A DNA stretch of 64,000 bases from Planctomycetia bacterium (GCA_005799495.1 SYGP01000035.1:62001-126000), one strand, 5' to 3'; shown: positions 46,518 to 54,654, counted from the stretch's first letter. A program made the numbers and translations. The notes: generated by a model from the sequence alone, not told the origin.

Positions 46518-47552
46518 ATGGTCACCATCCGCACAACCGCTGACGAACTGCTCGCCGACGCGCGCGCCCATTCGGGGTCCGTGCGCTCGGTGTCGCTGTC
46601 CACGCTCGTCGGCAAGACGGGTGGCCGGGCCGGGGTGCGTCGTCCCATCGTGGGCGGGGGGCGACAGGTTGAACTCCGCACATCCGAGGAGATCGAGGCG
46701 ATCCGCTCCGCGGCGTTGGTGGCACGCGCCGCGGTCGATGCCGCGCTGCGAAGTGCGATCATCGGAACCAGGCCAGAGACGCTGGCAGCGATCGTGGCAG
46801 GCGTTGTCGCCGCCGCGCGTGCCGAGAGTGCGTTGCAGGTGCTTCCGTTCGATGCGCTGGATGGTGGCGAACGTCCCTTCCCGGCAGCATGCTGTGTGGC
46901 GGTGAATGAACGGCTCATTCACGCGGTCCCGACCGATCGTCCGCTTCAGGATGGCGATGTCGTGACTGTGGATGTGGCTGTTCGGCTGGGTGGTTGGTGC
47001 GCGGATGTGGCGGACTGCGTCATCGTCGGACGCGGCGATGGTCGCTCCGTCTCCATGGTGCAGGGTTGCCGCGAGATGATGGAGGCTGCCGTGGCCATGA
47101 TCGCCCCGGGCGTCCGTTGGTCGCGTGTGGCATCGGCGATGCAGTCGATCGCGGAGGTTCGCAGTCTGGGGATCGTCACGAAGTATGCGGGGCACGGAGT
47201 GGGACGATCGCTGCACGAAGCACCCGTGGCCCCGTGCGGACTGGATGAAGCGTTCATGGAGCGCGGCGACTTCACGCTGCTGCCGGACATGGTTCTGTCG
47301 ATCGAGCCCACGGTGGTTGCTCGTCCCGATGGACTTCGCACGATCGATGGGCGTGGCTTCGCGCTCGGCTGCGAGCTGATCGCGGATCCAGATGGTTGGA
47401 CGATGTGCACTGGTTCGGGTCACCCGGGCTGCTCTGTGGAGCGCACGGTTCTGGTGACTCGCCAAGGATGCGAAGTGCTCGATGAAGAGCCGAAGAGCGT
47501 GTCGGCAGCGGTGCTTGGGCGGTACGGTGCCGTCCCCGCAGTTTCGAACTGA
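46518..47552 (+). CDS. map: Methionine aminopeptidase, type I
   Basis: 344 residues from the ATG at 46518 (a GTG at 46506 is also possible). The metal ligands align with E. coli MetAP: Asp in VVTVDVAV, Asp in CADVADC, His in AGHGVGRSLHE, Glu in VLSIEPTVV and Glu in CSVERTVLV; the substrate-side His is in NERLIHAVP. An N-terminal extension of ~60 residues (Arg/Gly-rich, no zinc Cys) makes it longer than the 264-residue E. coli enzyme. It removes N-terminal Met from nascent proteins. Confidence 0.94.
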   Translation: MVTIRTTADELLADARAHSGSVRSVSLSTLVGKTGGRAGVRRPIVGGGRQVELRTSEEIEAIRSAALVARAAVDAALRSAIIGTRPETLAAIVAGVVAAARAESALQVLPFDALDGGERPFPAACCVAVNERLIHAVPTDRPLQDGDVVTVDVAVRLGGWCADVADCVIVGRGDGRSVSMVQGCREMMEAAVAMIAPGVRWSRVASAMQSIAEVRSLGIVTKYAGHGVGRSLHEAPVAPCGLDEAFMERGDFTLLPDMVLSIEPTVVARPDGLRTIDGRGFALGCELIADPDGWTMCTGSGHPGCSVERTVLVTRQGCEVLDEEPKSVSAAVLGRYGAVPAVSN

Positions 47553-47561
47553 GGTCCCACG

Positions 47562-47777
47562 ATGGCAAAAGAAGACAAGATCGAGTTGGAAGCCGAGGTC
47601 ACCGAGGCGCTCCCCGATGCAATGTTTCGCGTGCGACTTCAGAACGGACAGGAGATCATCGCCTATGTGAGCGGCAAGATGCGGAAGTTCTTCATCAAGA
47701 TCCTCCCTGGCGACCGCGTCAAGATCGAGATGAGTCCATACGACATGACCAAGGGCCGCATCACGTACCGCGCCTGA
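47562..47777 (+). CDS. infA: Translation initiation factor IF-1
   Basis: 71 residues: [69 protein letters not shown], an intact S1/OB fold of standard length (72). It blocks the A site during initiation. 9 bases after map. Confidence 0.98.
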   Translation: MAKEDKIELEAEVTEALPDAMFRVRLQNGQEIIAYVSGKMRKFFIKILPGDRVKIEMSPYDMTKGRITYRA

Positions 47778-47844
47778 CGGGACAGTGGACACAGCAACGA
47801 ATCGAACGAATCCAACACAGGAACCGCAGACACTGGAGCATGCC

Positions 47845-47961
47845 ATGAAAGTCAGAAGCAGCATCAAACGGAAGACACTCGACTGCCAAATCGTTGTCCG
47901 CAAGGGCAAGCGTTTCGTCATCAACAAGAAGAACCCTCGGCTGAAGCAGCGGCAGGGTTGA
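47845..47961 (+). CDS. rpmJ: 50S ribosomal protein L36, zinc-less form
   Basis: A 38-codon gene found by reading the infA-rpsM gap: [20 protein letters not shown]... ending NPRLKQRQG, the standard L36 length and C-terminus. The zinc ligands of ordinary L36 are Cys11, Cys14, Cys27 and His33. Here they are Thr11, Cys14, Asn27 and Leu33, so one relic cysteine is left, as in the S14 of this operon. Confidence 0.95.
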   Translation: MKVRSSIKRKTLDCQIVVRKGKRFVINKKNPRLKQRQG

Positions 47962-48051
47962 TGAACTCCCGCTGACCATCCCCGATCACGCATCGTTCCA
48001 CACACCAGACGCACTCAACCGAACCAGACGCCTCGACGGAGCACACCCACC

Positions 48052-48429
48052 ATGCCACGTATCGCCGGAATTGACATCCCCGAAAAGAAGAAGATTCTCT
48101 TCTCACTGCAGTACATCCACGGGGTCGGACCCAAGATCGCCGCTGCGATCCTCACCAAGTCCGGCATCGACCCCGACCGGCGCACGAACACGCTCGGTGA
48201 TCAGGAACTCGCGGCGATCTCGAAGGTGATCGACGAGAACTATGTCGTGGAGGGCGCGCTTCGCCGTCAAGTCTCGCAAGACATCCAGCGACTGAAGGAC
48301 ATTCATGCGTACCGCGGTGATCGGCACCGCCGATCGCTTCCGGCGCGCGGTCAGCGCACCCGAACCAACGCTCGCACGCGCAAGGGCAAGAAGAAGACCG
48401 TTGCAGGCAAGAAAGGCGTGAACGGCTGA
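48052..48429 (+). CDS. rpsM: 30S ribosomal protein S13
   Basis: 125 residues: [32 protein letters not shown] (helix-two-turn-helix) and the basic end [24 protein letters not shown]. It bridges the subunits at the head. First of the alpha-operon genes here; rpsK follows after a 58-base gap containing a GC hairpin. Confidence 0.97.
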   Translation: MPRIAGIDIPEKKKILFSLQYIHGVGPKIAAAILTKSGIDPDRRTNTLGDQELAAISKVIDENYVVEGALRRQVSQDIQRLKDIHAYRGDRHRRSLPARGQRTRTNARTRKGKKKTVAGKKGVNG

Positions 48430-48436
48430 TCCCGAG

Positions 48437-48454
48437 CGCCCCGACGGCGGGGCG
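48437..48454 (+). promoter_or_regulatory. GC-rich hairpin between rpsM and rpsK
   Basis: CGCCCCG-ACGG-CGGGGCG forms a 7-bp stem starting 8 bases after the rpsM stop. No U-tract follows, so it is more likely an RNA stability or attenuation element than a terminator. Confidence 0.35.
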
Positions 48455-48487
48455 GGCACCTCTCCATCACACAACAGGCACACCACC

Positions 48488-48862
48488 ATGTCGAAGAAGC
48501 CAAAGATCCGCAAGAATGTCATCAAGGGCATCGTGCACGTCAACGCGACGTTCAACTACACGATCGTCACCATCTCCGATACGAACGGCGAGACCATTTG
48601 TTGGGACTCGGCTGGAAGCGTCGGGTTCAAGGGCGCCCGCAAGAGCACGCCGTTCGCCGCCAGCCGCGCCAGCGAGCGCGCAGCTGGGAAGGCACGCCGC
48701 GTGGGCATGCGCGAGGTCGAGGTCCGCGTGCGCGGAGCCGGTCCTGGGCGCGAATCGGCCGTCACGGCCCTGCAGGCGAACGGGCTGAAGGTGCTCAGCA
48801 TCGAGGATCAGACACCGCTGCCGTTCAATGGTTGCCGTTCACCCAAGAAGCGCCGCGTCTAA
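48488..48862 (+). CDS. rpsK: 30S ribosomal protein S11
   Basis: 124 residues: [45 protein letters not shown] and [40 protein letters not shown]. Platform protein of the 30S subunit. rpsD (S4), usually next, is missing. Confidence 0.97.
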   Translation: MSKKPKIRKNVIKGIVHVNATFNYTIVTISDTNGETICWDSAGSVGFKGARKSTPFAASRASERAAGKARRVGMREVEVRVRGAGPGRESAVTALQANGLKVLSIEDQTPLPFNGCRSPKKRRV

Positions 48863-48983
48863 CATTTGATTTTCCCCTCGCCCAAAGCAGGGACGTGGTG
48901 CCGATTCGGCAGGGCACCTCGGATCCGATCAGGGCAAGGATTCCCACCTGTTTGGAACACTGCCGACGCAAGGAGACTTGAAC
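48863..48983 (+). promoter_or_regulatory. Structured rpsK-rpoA intergenic region
   Basis: 121 bases without an ORF in the position normally held by rpsD. It contains a hairpin GGTGCC (48897-48902) with GGCACC (48913-48918) and a 10-base palindrome TCGGATCCGA (48919-48928), then the AGGAG site at 48971 before rpoA. It could be a leader that sets rpoA-rplQ expression apart from the upstream genes (inference). Confidence 0.35.
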
Positions 48984-49970
48984 ATGCACATTCGTTGGAG
49001 AGGTCTTGAGATTCCCGGCCGCGTGCTCGTCGACAAGGCGAGTCTGACCCCAACCTTCGGGCGATTCTCTGCAGAGCCGTTCGAGCGTGGCTACGGCACG
49101 ACCATCGGCAACAGCCTGCGTCGCATCCTCCTTTCGAGCGTCGAGGGCGCCGCGGTGACCAAGTTGCACATCACCGGCGTGACGCACGAGTTCACCTCGA
49201 TCCCCGGAGTGAAGCAGGACGTCACGGACATTCTCCTGAACATCAAGGGTCTCATCGTGGAGATGGACGGTGACGAGCCGAAGACCGTTCGCATTGGTGT
49301 CAGTGGGCCCGGGCAAGTGACGGGAGCGTCGATCGAGTCGGATTCGTCCGTACGCATCCTGAACAAGGATCACGTGATCTGCGAAGTCACCGATAAGGTT
49401 CGCTTCGAAGCGACGCTGACCGTTGCGCGTGGGCGTGGGTACATGCCTGCGAGCGAACAACTCGGCAACAATGAGGAGCAGGTCATCGGCGAGATCCCCG
49501 TCGATGCGATCTTCACGCCCGTGCAGCGTGTGCGTTATCGCGTCGAGGACACCCGAGTGGGCCAGCGCATCAACTACGAGCGTTTGGTGCTGGACATCTG
49601 GACCAACGGAACGGTGTCGCCAGAGATGGCGCTGGTGGAAGCCGGCAAGATCCTCCGAAAGCATGTCAATCCGTTCGTGCAGTTCGATGCGGCGGGGCAG
49701 GACACGGTGGAGGAGGGCATCGGTGCCGAGGTGGCGCTGGAAGAGGATCATTCGCGCAAGTTGGAGATGACCTTGCAGGACCTTGGACTCGGTGTGCGCG
49801 CCACAAACTGCCTGCAATCCGCTGGTGTCACCACCGTGGGACAGTTGATCCTCAAGACAGAAAGCGAACTGATGGAACTGCGATCGTTCGGCAGAACATC
49901 GCTCACCGAAATCGAAACGCGTCTGCGTGACATCGGGCTTTCCCTCGGCATGCCAGCGCAGTCGATGTGA
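48984..49970 (+). CDS. rpoA: DNA-directed RNA polymerase subunit alpha
   Basis: 328 residues from the ATG at 48984, 8 nt after an AGGAG site (a TTG at 48978 would be too close to it). The N-terminal assembly domain has FERGYGTTIGNSLRRILLSSVEGAAV; the C-terminal DNA-binding domain has LGLGVRATNCLQSAGVTTVGQLI and SFGRTSLTEIETRLRDIGLSLGM. Length equals E. coli alpha (329). Confidence 0.98.
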   Translation: MHIRWRGLEIPGRVLVDKASLTPTFGRFSAEPFERGYGTTIGNSLRRILLSSVEGAAVTKLHITGVTHEFTSIPGVKQDVTDILLNIKGLIVEMDGDEPKTVRIGVSGPGQVTGASIESDSSVRILNKDHVICEVTDKVRFEATLTVARGRGYMPASEQLGNNEEQVIGEIPVDAIFTPVQRVRYRVEDTRVGQRINYERLVLDIWTNGTVSPEMALVEAGKILRKHVNPFVQFDAAGQDTVEEGIGAEVALEEDHSRKLEMTLQDLGLGVRATNCLQSAGVTTVGQLILKTESELMELRSFGRTSLTEIETRLRDIGLSLGMPAQSM

Positions 49971-50023
49971 CAACAGCCACCGAAAGACCCCACCGACCTC
50001 ATTCGACGCAAGGAGTTTGAACC

Positions 50024-50665
50024 ATGAGACATCGTGTAGCAGGACGACAGCTCTGTTTGCAGAGCGACCACCGCAAGGCAATGCTGCGAAATTTGGCAGC
50101 AGGGCTGTTTGAGCATGGGCAGATCACCACCACCACGGCAAAGGCCAAAGCGGTCCAGCCGTATGTGGAACGCCTGATCACCATCGCACGCAAGCGCTCG
50201 CTCGCTTCACGGCGGCTCCTGCAGCGCAAGCTGACGGACCGAAATGTGATGGCATGGATTGCCGATGCGAAGATGCCTGAAAGCCGCAAGACCAGTGAAT
50301 TCTGGACCTTGCCCGCGGCAAGCGAGATCGAGTTCAACCGCTATGGAGAGCTCCGCAAGGCCCCGCGACTCGTGCATCACCTGATGACTCGCGTTGCTCC
50401 GCTGTTCGCAGACCGCGCGGGTGGATACACGCGCATCATCAAGACGGATCGCCGCCGACTCGGAGACGCAACCGATCTCGTCGTCCTCCAACTCGTGGGC
50501 CGCGAAGGTGGCTCGCAGGTTTCAGGTGGCTCGTCGGGTCGCCGTGCAGCAGCGGACCGTCGGACCGCCTATGCCGCGAAGCTGCGCAAGGCGGCCGCGG
50601 GCAAGGTGGAGAAGTCCGAGCAGACTGAGAAGCCAGTCGATCCGCCGAGCGACACGCCGAGCTGA
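50024..50665 (+). CDS. rplQ: 50S ribosomal protein L17 with extension
   Basis: 213 residues. The core is standard: MRHRVAGRQLCLQSDHRKAMLRNLAAGLFEHGQITTTTAKAKAVQPYVERLITIARK. The usual protein has ~120-130 residues; here the middle is longer and the last ~50 residues are a basic then Pro/Ser/Glu-rich tail. It is the last gene of the ribosomal operon and converges on pheS. Confidence 0.95.
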   Translation: MRHRVAGRQLCLQSDHRKAMLRNLAAGLFEHGQITTTTAKAKAVQPYVERLITIARKRSLASRRLLQRKLTDRNVMAWIADAKMPESRKTSEFWTLPAASEIEFNRYGELRKAPRLVHHLMTRVAPLFADRAGGYTRIIKTDRRRLGDATDLVVLQLVGREGGSQVSGGSSGRRAAADRRTAYAAKLRKAAAGKVEKSEQTEKPVDPPSDTPS

Positions 50666-50724
50666 TCGACCGACGGTTCTCGTCTCTCGCGGGAATCTCT
50701 GCATCCCAAGCGGTGGCCCAGCTT

Positions 50725-50776
50725 GTGGTCACGGTGGGTGGTCACCGTGGGTGGTCACCGTGGGTGGTCACCGTTG
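50725..50776. repeat. Four tandem 13-bp repeats between rplQ and pheS
   Basis: Unit GTGGTCACCGTGG, four head-to-tail copies (50725, 50738, 50751, 50764). The first differs at one base (ACGG for ACCG) and the last ends TTG. Each unit holds the near-palindrome GGTGGTCACC. It lies in the 138-base gap between the convergent ends of rplQ and pheS. Confidence 0.9.
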
Positions 50777-50803
50777 GTCGCCCCGTTGATGGTCCCGTCC
50801 GAT

Positions 50804-51793
50804 TCAGAACTGGCGCAGGAATCGCGCGTCGTTCTCGAACAGCCAGCGAATATCGCTGATGCCGTAGCGACGCATGGCGATCCGCTCGACGCCGAGTCCG
50901 AACGCGAATCCACGCCACTGCGCCGGGTCGATGCCGACGGCTGCGAAGACATTCGGATCCACCATGCCGCAGCCGCCGATCTCCATCCACTGCCACTGGT
51001 CTCGAACGCGCATCTTCATGTCTACCTCAGCGGATGGTTCGGTGAATGGGAAGAAGCTCGGTCGCATGCGTACTTCGGCATCTTCCCCGAAGTACGCGTG
51101 AGCGAAGTGGAGCAGCGATGCCTTCAGATCGCGCATCGAAAGATCGCGATCGACGCAGAGCCCCTCGACCTGATGGAACATGGAGAAGTGCGTCGCATCG
51201 TGCGTATCGGGCCGATACACACGCCCCACGGCGACCACCTTGAGGGGTGGGGGAGTGGACTCCATCGCACGGATCTGCACGGTCGATGTTTGCGTTCGAA
51301 GGAGCCGCTTCACTCCGCCCTGATCGCCCATATAAAAGTTGTCACTGGCGTCTCGAGCTGGGTGACCTTCGGGAATGTTCAGAGCGGTGAAGTTGTGCCA
51401 CTCGTCTTCGATTTCTGGTCCGTCCGCGACAGCGAATCCCATCTGCCCGAATACATCGAGAATCTCGTCGATGGTGCGCGAGAGGATGTGCCGACGGCCT
51501 TCCCCCATTGGCAAACCTGGTTCGGTGAGATCGATTCCGATCGCTTCCTCCGTGGGCGCCGCCGTCTTGCTGGCCTCCCATGCGGACTCAAGGGTTGACT
51601 TGAGGGCGTTCAGGCGTTTGCCCACCTCTGGCTTCAGTTCCTTGGGAACGCCCTTCAACTGCTGCATCAGGTCTTTGAGGCGGCCGTTCATGCCGAGCCA
51701 GGCCGAGCGCCATCGCTCGAGTTGATCCGCGGTTGTTGCGTCCTGCAGTGCTGCAAGCGCGAGGGACTCTGTTTCAGTGATGAGATCGAGCAT
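50804..51793 (-). CDS. pheS: Phenylalanyl-tRNA synthetase alpha subunit
   Basis: 329 residues from the ATG at 51793 (LDLITETESLALAALQ); the open frame extends further upstream, but this is the standard PheS start. An N-terminal coiled coil precedes the class II core: HPARDASDNFYMGDQ, RTQTSTVQIRAM, GRVYRPDTHDATHFSMFHQVEGLCVD (motif 2), and GFAFGLGVERIAMRRYGISDIR (motif 3). It pairs with PheT to charge tRNA-Phe. pheT is not adjacent: the gene downstream is the convergent rplQ. Confidence 0.96.
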   Translation of the reverse strand: MLDLITETESLALAALQDATTADQLERWRSAWLGMNGRLKDLMQQLKGVPKELKPEVGKRLNALKSTLESAWEASKTAAPTEEAIGIDLTEPGLPMGEGRRHILSRTIDEILDVFGQMGFAVADGPEIEDEWHNFTALNIPEGHPARDASDNFYMGDQGGVKRLLRTQTSTVQIRAMESTPPPLKVVAVGRVYRPDTHDATHFSMFHQVEGLCVDRDLSMRDLKASLLHFAHAYFGEDAEVRMRPSFFPFTEPSAEVDMKMRVRDQWQWMEIGGCGMVDPNVFAAVGIDPAQWRGFAFGLGVERIAMRRYGISDIRWLFENDARFLRQF

Positions 51794-52272
51794 CTGATGT
51801 CGACGGGAGAGACCCCGCCGCCCCCCCGAGTCTAATGCGGTGCTGCAATAAACGCCCCAATACTGGATTCGGTCGCATGCGGCTCCAAAATCAAGCCTTT
51901 GGCAACTCAATCATTGCCAAAAGGGCGCAGCAGCATGCGACCGAATCAACTTGGGTACGGGATTTCTCGCAAAAAATATGCGTTCAATCCGAACCTCTGA
52001 CACCGAGTTTCTCAAGCCGAATCTCTCGGACCGAACTGGCGCCCCCGGAAAGGCGCCTGATCGCGCCCCCGGCAATCCCCCTCTGCAGCGAATGGAGCGA
52101 GTCAACACAAACAGAAACCGAGCAGTGATGCGTAACACAGAAGGTGAAGCAAGGCGCGAGCCCTACCCTTGTACATAGGGCAAAGCACTGTTTTCATTGG
52201 CATGAAATTCAACATTTTCTTTCGCCCAACCTTGCGAAGTGTCTCGTCAGTGGTGATCATCTCCAACTGGGC
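51794..52272. other. 479-base intergenic region between pheS and the ECF sigma gene
   Basis: The divergent gap holds no convincing ORF. It contains the nested inverted repeat at 51866-51947, a GGCGCC...GGCGCC hairpin (52038-52057), a GCCCTA...TAGGGC hairpin (52160-52181) and two copies of CCGAAYCTCT (51989, 52017). Base composition is less GC-rich than the genes, with A-runs near 51970. It must carry the promoters of pheS and of the sigma factor; neither has an obvious canonical -35/-10 pair. Confidence 0.6.
51866..51947. repeat. Nested 15-bp inverted repeat in the pheS leader region
   Basis: Outer arms GATTCGGTCGCATGC (51866-51880) and GCATGCGACCGAATC (51933-51947) are a perfect 15-bp inverted repeat. 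Inside them TTTGGCAA (51898-51905) and TTGCCAAA (51914-51921) form a second 8-bp stem with an 8-base loop, extendable by CC/GG across a bulge. The element spans 82 bases and lies 72 bases upstream of the pheS ATG on the minus strand. It may be a folded leader RNA, a small RNA or a remnant of a miniature mobile element. Confidence 0.75.
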
Positions 52273-52971
52273 ATGAGTGAATCTCCGGGAATCCCAGATG
52301 CCTTCCCCTCCACGCGTCTGCAGCCGTGGCAGGTCTGGCTTGCCAGTGGCGAGTCAGGGTTTGTCCGCGCACGCGATCATTTGATGAACGCTTATCGAAT
52401 TCCTCTCGAGCAGTACTGTGGTGCGACTGGGTTGTCTCGGAGTGTGGATATGGAGGCGGCAGAAGTGGTGAGCGGATTCTTCGCCTCTCGCTTGAGCAGC
52501 ATGGAGTACTTCTCGGCTTGGTCGCGCAGCGGCATGCCGCTGCGGAACTGGCTTCGCAATGGCATTCACCTGCATGTTCATGATCTGCGGCGCATGCGCA
52601 GGCGTCACAACAGGATTGAGTCGAACACGGATGCCGTGGAGGCGTCATTGGAAGTCGAGGTCGCCCGCTTTGAGCGGCTGTGGGTGCTTTCCGTACTCGA
52701 TGCGGCAGTGAGCCGAGTGGCGCGCGACTTGGAGGCGCGGAATCGTTCGGCGGAATGGCAAATGTTCTGGCAGCATCACATCGAAGAGCAGTCGCACGAA
52801 GAAGTTGGGCGCGCATTCGGTTGCTCCGCGGCAGAGTCTGCGCAGTGCTGCTTTCGTGTGCGTGGCCTGCTTCGTGATTCGATCGCTGCCACGCTGTGTG
52901 CGGATGGAGTTCGCGATGAGGCAGTCTTGACGGAGATACTTGGCATGATGGAGATTCTCCGTGAACGCTGA
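52273..52971 (+). CDS. ECF-type RNA polymerase sigma factor
   Basis: 232 residues from the ATG at 52273 (the frame is open from 52144). The opening FPSTRLQPWQVWLASGESGFVRARDHLMNAYRIPLEQYC and the sigma-2 segment DMEAAEVVSGFFASRLSSMEYF resemble the planctomycete ECF group whose members begin FP.T.W and carry DLTQ.FF. Sigma-4 is at about 155-225 (SHEEVGRAFGCSAAESAQCCFRVRGLLRDSI). It directs RNA polymerase to a regulon that cannot be read here. The next gene overlaps its end by 11 bases, so the two are coupled. No anti-sigma with membrane helices is adjacent. Confidence 0.82.
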   Translation: MSESPGIPDAFPSTRLQPWQVWLASGESGFVRARDHLMNAYRIPLEQYCGATGLSRSVDMEAAEVVSGFFASRLSSMEYFSAWSRSGMPLRNWLRNGIHLHVHDLRRMRRRHNRIESNTDAVEASLEVEVARFERLWVLSVLDAAVSRVARDLEARNRSAEWQMFWQHHIEEQSHEEVGRAFGCSAAESAQCCFRVRGLLRDSIAATLCADGVRDEAVLTEILGMMEILRER

Positions 52972-53401
52972 TGCCTCTCGCGCCTTCCCGCCGATGTCGC
53001 CCCAGCAGGCAGCGCAGCTGCTGAGCGCGGTCCTTGGTCGCCAAGCATCGCCGCTCGATCGCCTTCTTGCGCGGTGCGGTGCATCCGACGGCAGCGTGTG
53101 GTCATCCAATGTGCTTCGATCGCAGGACGGCAAGACGGGATCGCTCGACGGGTGCCTCGCCCTGAAGGAAGAGGCAAAAGCCGTCCTTGCATCATCGTCG
53201 GAAGAGGGAGCTGATCCCGCTTTGTTCCTCTGCTACATGCTTGCGATCGCTGCGGCGAGTGATCTGCATGGCAGAACGATTTCATCCGCAGCCCCGCTTG
53301 ACGTTGTAGGCGGGCTCACTGCCATCGCGCCCCTCCTGCCTGCACCATGGAGCGGCATGTTCCTGCGCGCAGCGCAGCGAATGCGCGATCAGGTCGTGTA
53401 G
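52961..53401 (+). CDS. Small protein of unknown function coupled to the ECF sigma factor
   Basis: 146 residues from a GTG that overlaps the sigma-factor stop. It is soluble and helical in character, with no membrane segment, zinc motif or known fold that I recognise. The coupling suggests a regulator or partner of the sigma factor, by analogy with sigma/anti-sigma pairs (inference). Its last 13 bases overlap the end of argJ on the other strand. Confidence 0.65.
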   Translation: MNADASRAFPPMSPQQAAQLLSAVLGRQASPLDRLLARCGASDGSVWSSNVLRSQDGKTGSLDGCLALKEEAKAVLASSSEEGADPALFLCYMLAIAAASDLHGRTISSAAPLDVVGGLTAIAPLLPAPWSGMFLRAAQRMRDQVV

Positions 53402-54654
53402 TCGGCATTCAACTCGACATAGCGGCTCGTCAGTCCGCACGACCAGAAGGTGTCGGAGGATTTGCCCTGACCGAGGTCGATGAGGATTTGGACCGTGTCC
53501 TGCATGAACGCCTCGCGAAGCGCGCTGCGGTCGGTCGCCCCGGGTGACCCGCAGGCAAAGAGTGGGAGCCCGCCCACACGCAGTTCGATGTGCGCGGGAT
53601 CGAAATCGACGCCGGATCGGCCGGCTGCGGCAAGGATGCGGCCCCAGTTCGGATCACCGCCCGTCACGGCTGTCCGCACGAGCAGGCTCATGGCAACGGT
53701 GCGTGCAACGATCAGTGCGTCTGTCTCTGTTCGCGCGCCACGTACCTGCACCTCTATGCCGCGCTCGAAACCTTCGCCATCGCGCACCACCATCTGCGCG
53801 AGATCCTTGGCGACGGCTGTGAACGCTTCGGCAAGTTCCGACTCCGGCACGGAACCCGCAGCGCCGGAGGCGAGTGCAAAAACGCTGTCATTGGTGCTGG
53901 TATCACCGTCGACGGAAATCCGGTGAAAGCTCCGCTCGACTGCGGCACGGAGCAAGTGGTTCAGTCGCTCGCAGGGCACATCCGCATCGGTTGTGATGAC
54001 GGCGATCATCGTCGCCATCTGCGGGTGGATCATGCCGGCCCCCTTGGCGACGCCAGTCACCCTGCACGAATGCTCTTTGCCTCCCTGGCGAAAGCGGAGG
54101 ACGCGGGAGGACCACTTCGGCCGAGTATCCGTGGTCATGATGGCTCGCGCGAATGGTTCGCAGGATCCCGCCTCGAGGGAGTGCACGAGTGCTGGGGCGT
54201 TGGCCTCGATGCGCTCGACCGGGAGTTGCACACCGATCACGCCAGTGGAGTTGGAGAGCACAGACTCCGCCGTGCATCCAAGTGCAGCGGCAACGCACTC
54301 CGCCGACTGCTGCGCCCGCCGCGCGCCCTCGGGGCCTGTCGCTGCGTTCGCGCAGCCTGAATTGATGAGCAGTGCGCGCACCTTTCCCTGACGCGAAACC
54401 AAGCATGCGCGTGAGCGCGTGATGGGCGCAGCCACCACGAGATTTCGTGTGAAGACGGCAGCAGCGGTGAGTTCTCCCTCGCCTGTCAGCAGGGCCAGGT
54501 CGGGCGTTCCAGCCTTCTTGATTCCACACGCGATGCTCGAGGCACGGAATCCAAGCGGCCATGGGGGAGGATCCACGGGCAGTGCAGTGGACGTCTTGAT
54601 CGACTCCACCGCAGCCGCCGATGCTTCACTCGAAGGTGCGTGCATGTCGCTCAT
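53389..54654 (-). CDS. argJ: Ornithine acetyltransferase / amino-acid acetyltransferase
   Basis: 421 residues. The self-cleavage region VAKGAGMIHPQMATMIAVI contains the conserved Thr that becomes the N-terminal nucleophile of the beta chain; INSGCANAATG and VTGGDPNWGRILAAAGRSG are family signatures. ArgJ moves the acetyl group from N-acetylornithine to glutamate, recycling it. The start overlaps the argH stop by 4 bases (ATGA). It is the last gene of the arginine operon; the fused synthase domain in ArgH would supply the starting acetylglutamate. Confidence 0.95.
   Translation of the reverse strand: MSDMHAPSSEASAAAVESIKTSTALPVDPPPWPLGFRASSIACGIKKAGTPDLALLTGEGELTAAAVFTRNLVVAAPITRSRACLVSRQGKVRALLINSGCANAATGPEGARRAQQSAECVAAALGCTAESVLSNSTGVIGVQLPVERIEANAPALVHSLEAGSCEPFARAIMTTDTRPKWSSRVLRFRQGGKEHSCRVTGVAKGAGMIHPQMATMIAVITTDADVPCERLNHLLRAAVERSFHRISVDGDTSTNDSVFALASGAAGSVPESELAEAFTAVAKDLAQMVVRDGEGFERGIEVQVRGARTETDALIVARTVAMSLLVRTAVTGGDPNWGRILAAAGRSGVDFDPAHIELRVGGLPLFACGSPGATDRSALREAFMQDTVQILIDLGQGKSSDTFWSCGLTSRYVELNADYTT

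Noticed and set aside
50725-50776. CRISPR-like array
   Set aside because: Units are 13 bp and directly adjacent with no spacers; no cas genes are present.
51951-52178. 75-codon plus-strand open frame in the pheS-sigma gap
   Set aside because: TTG start, no ribosome-binding site, Arg/Pro-rich composition and overlap with hairpins; no support as a gene.
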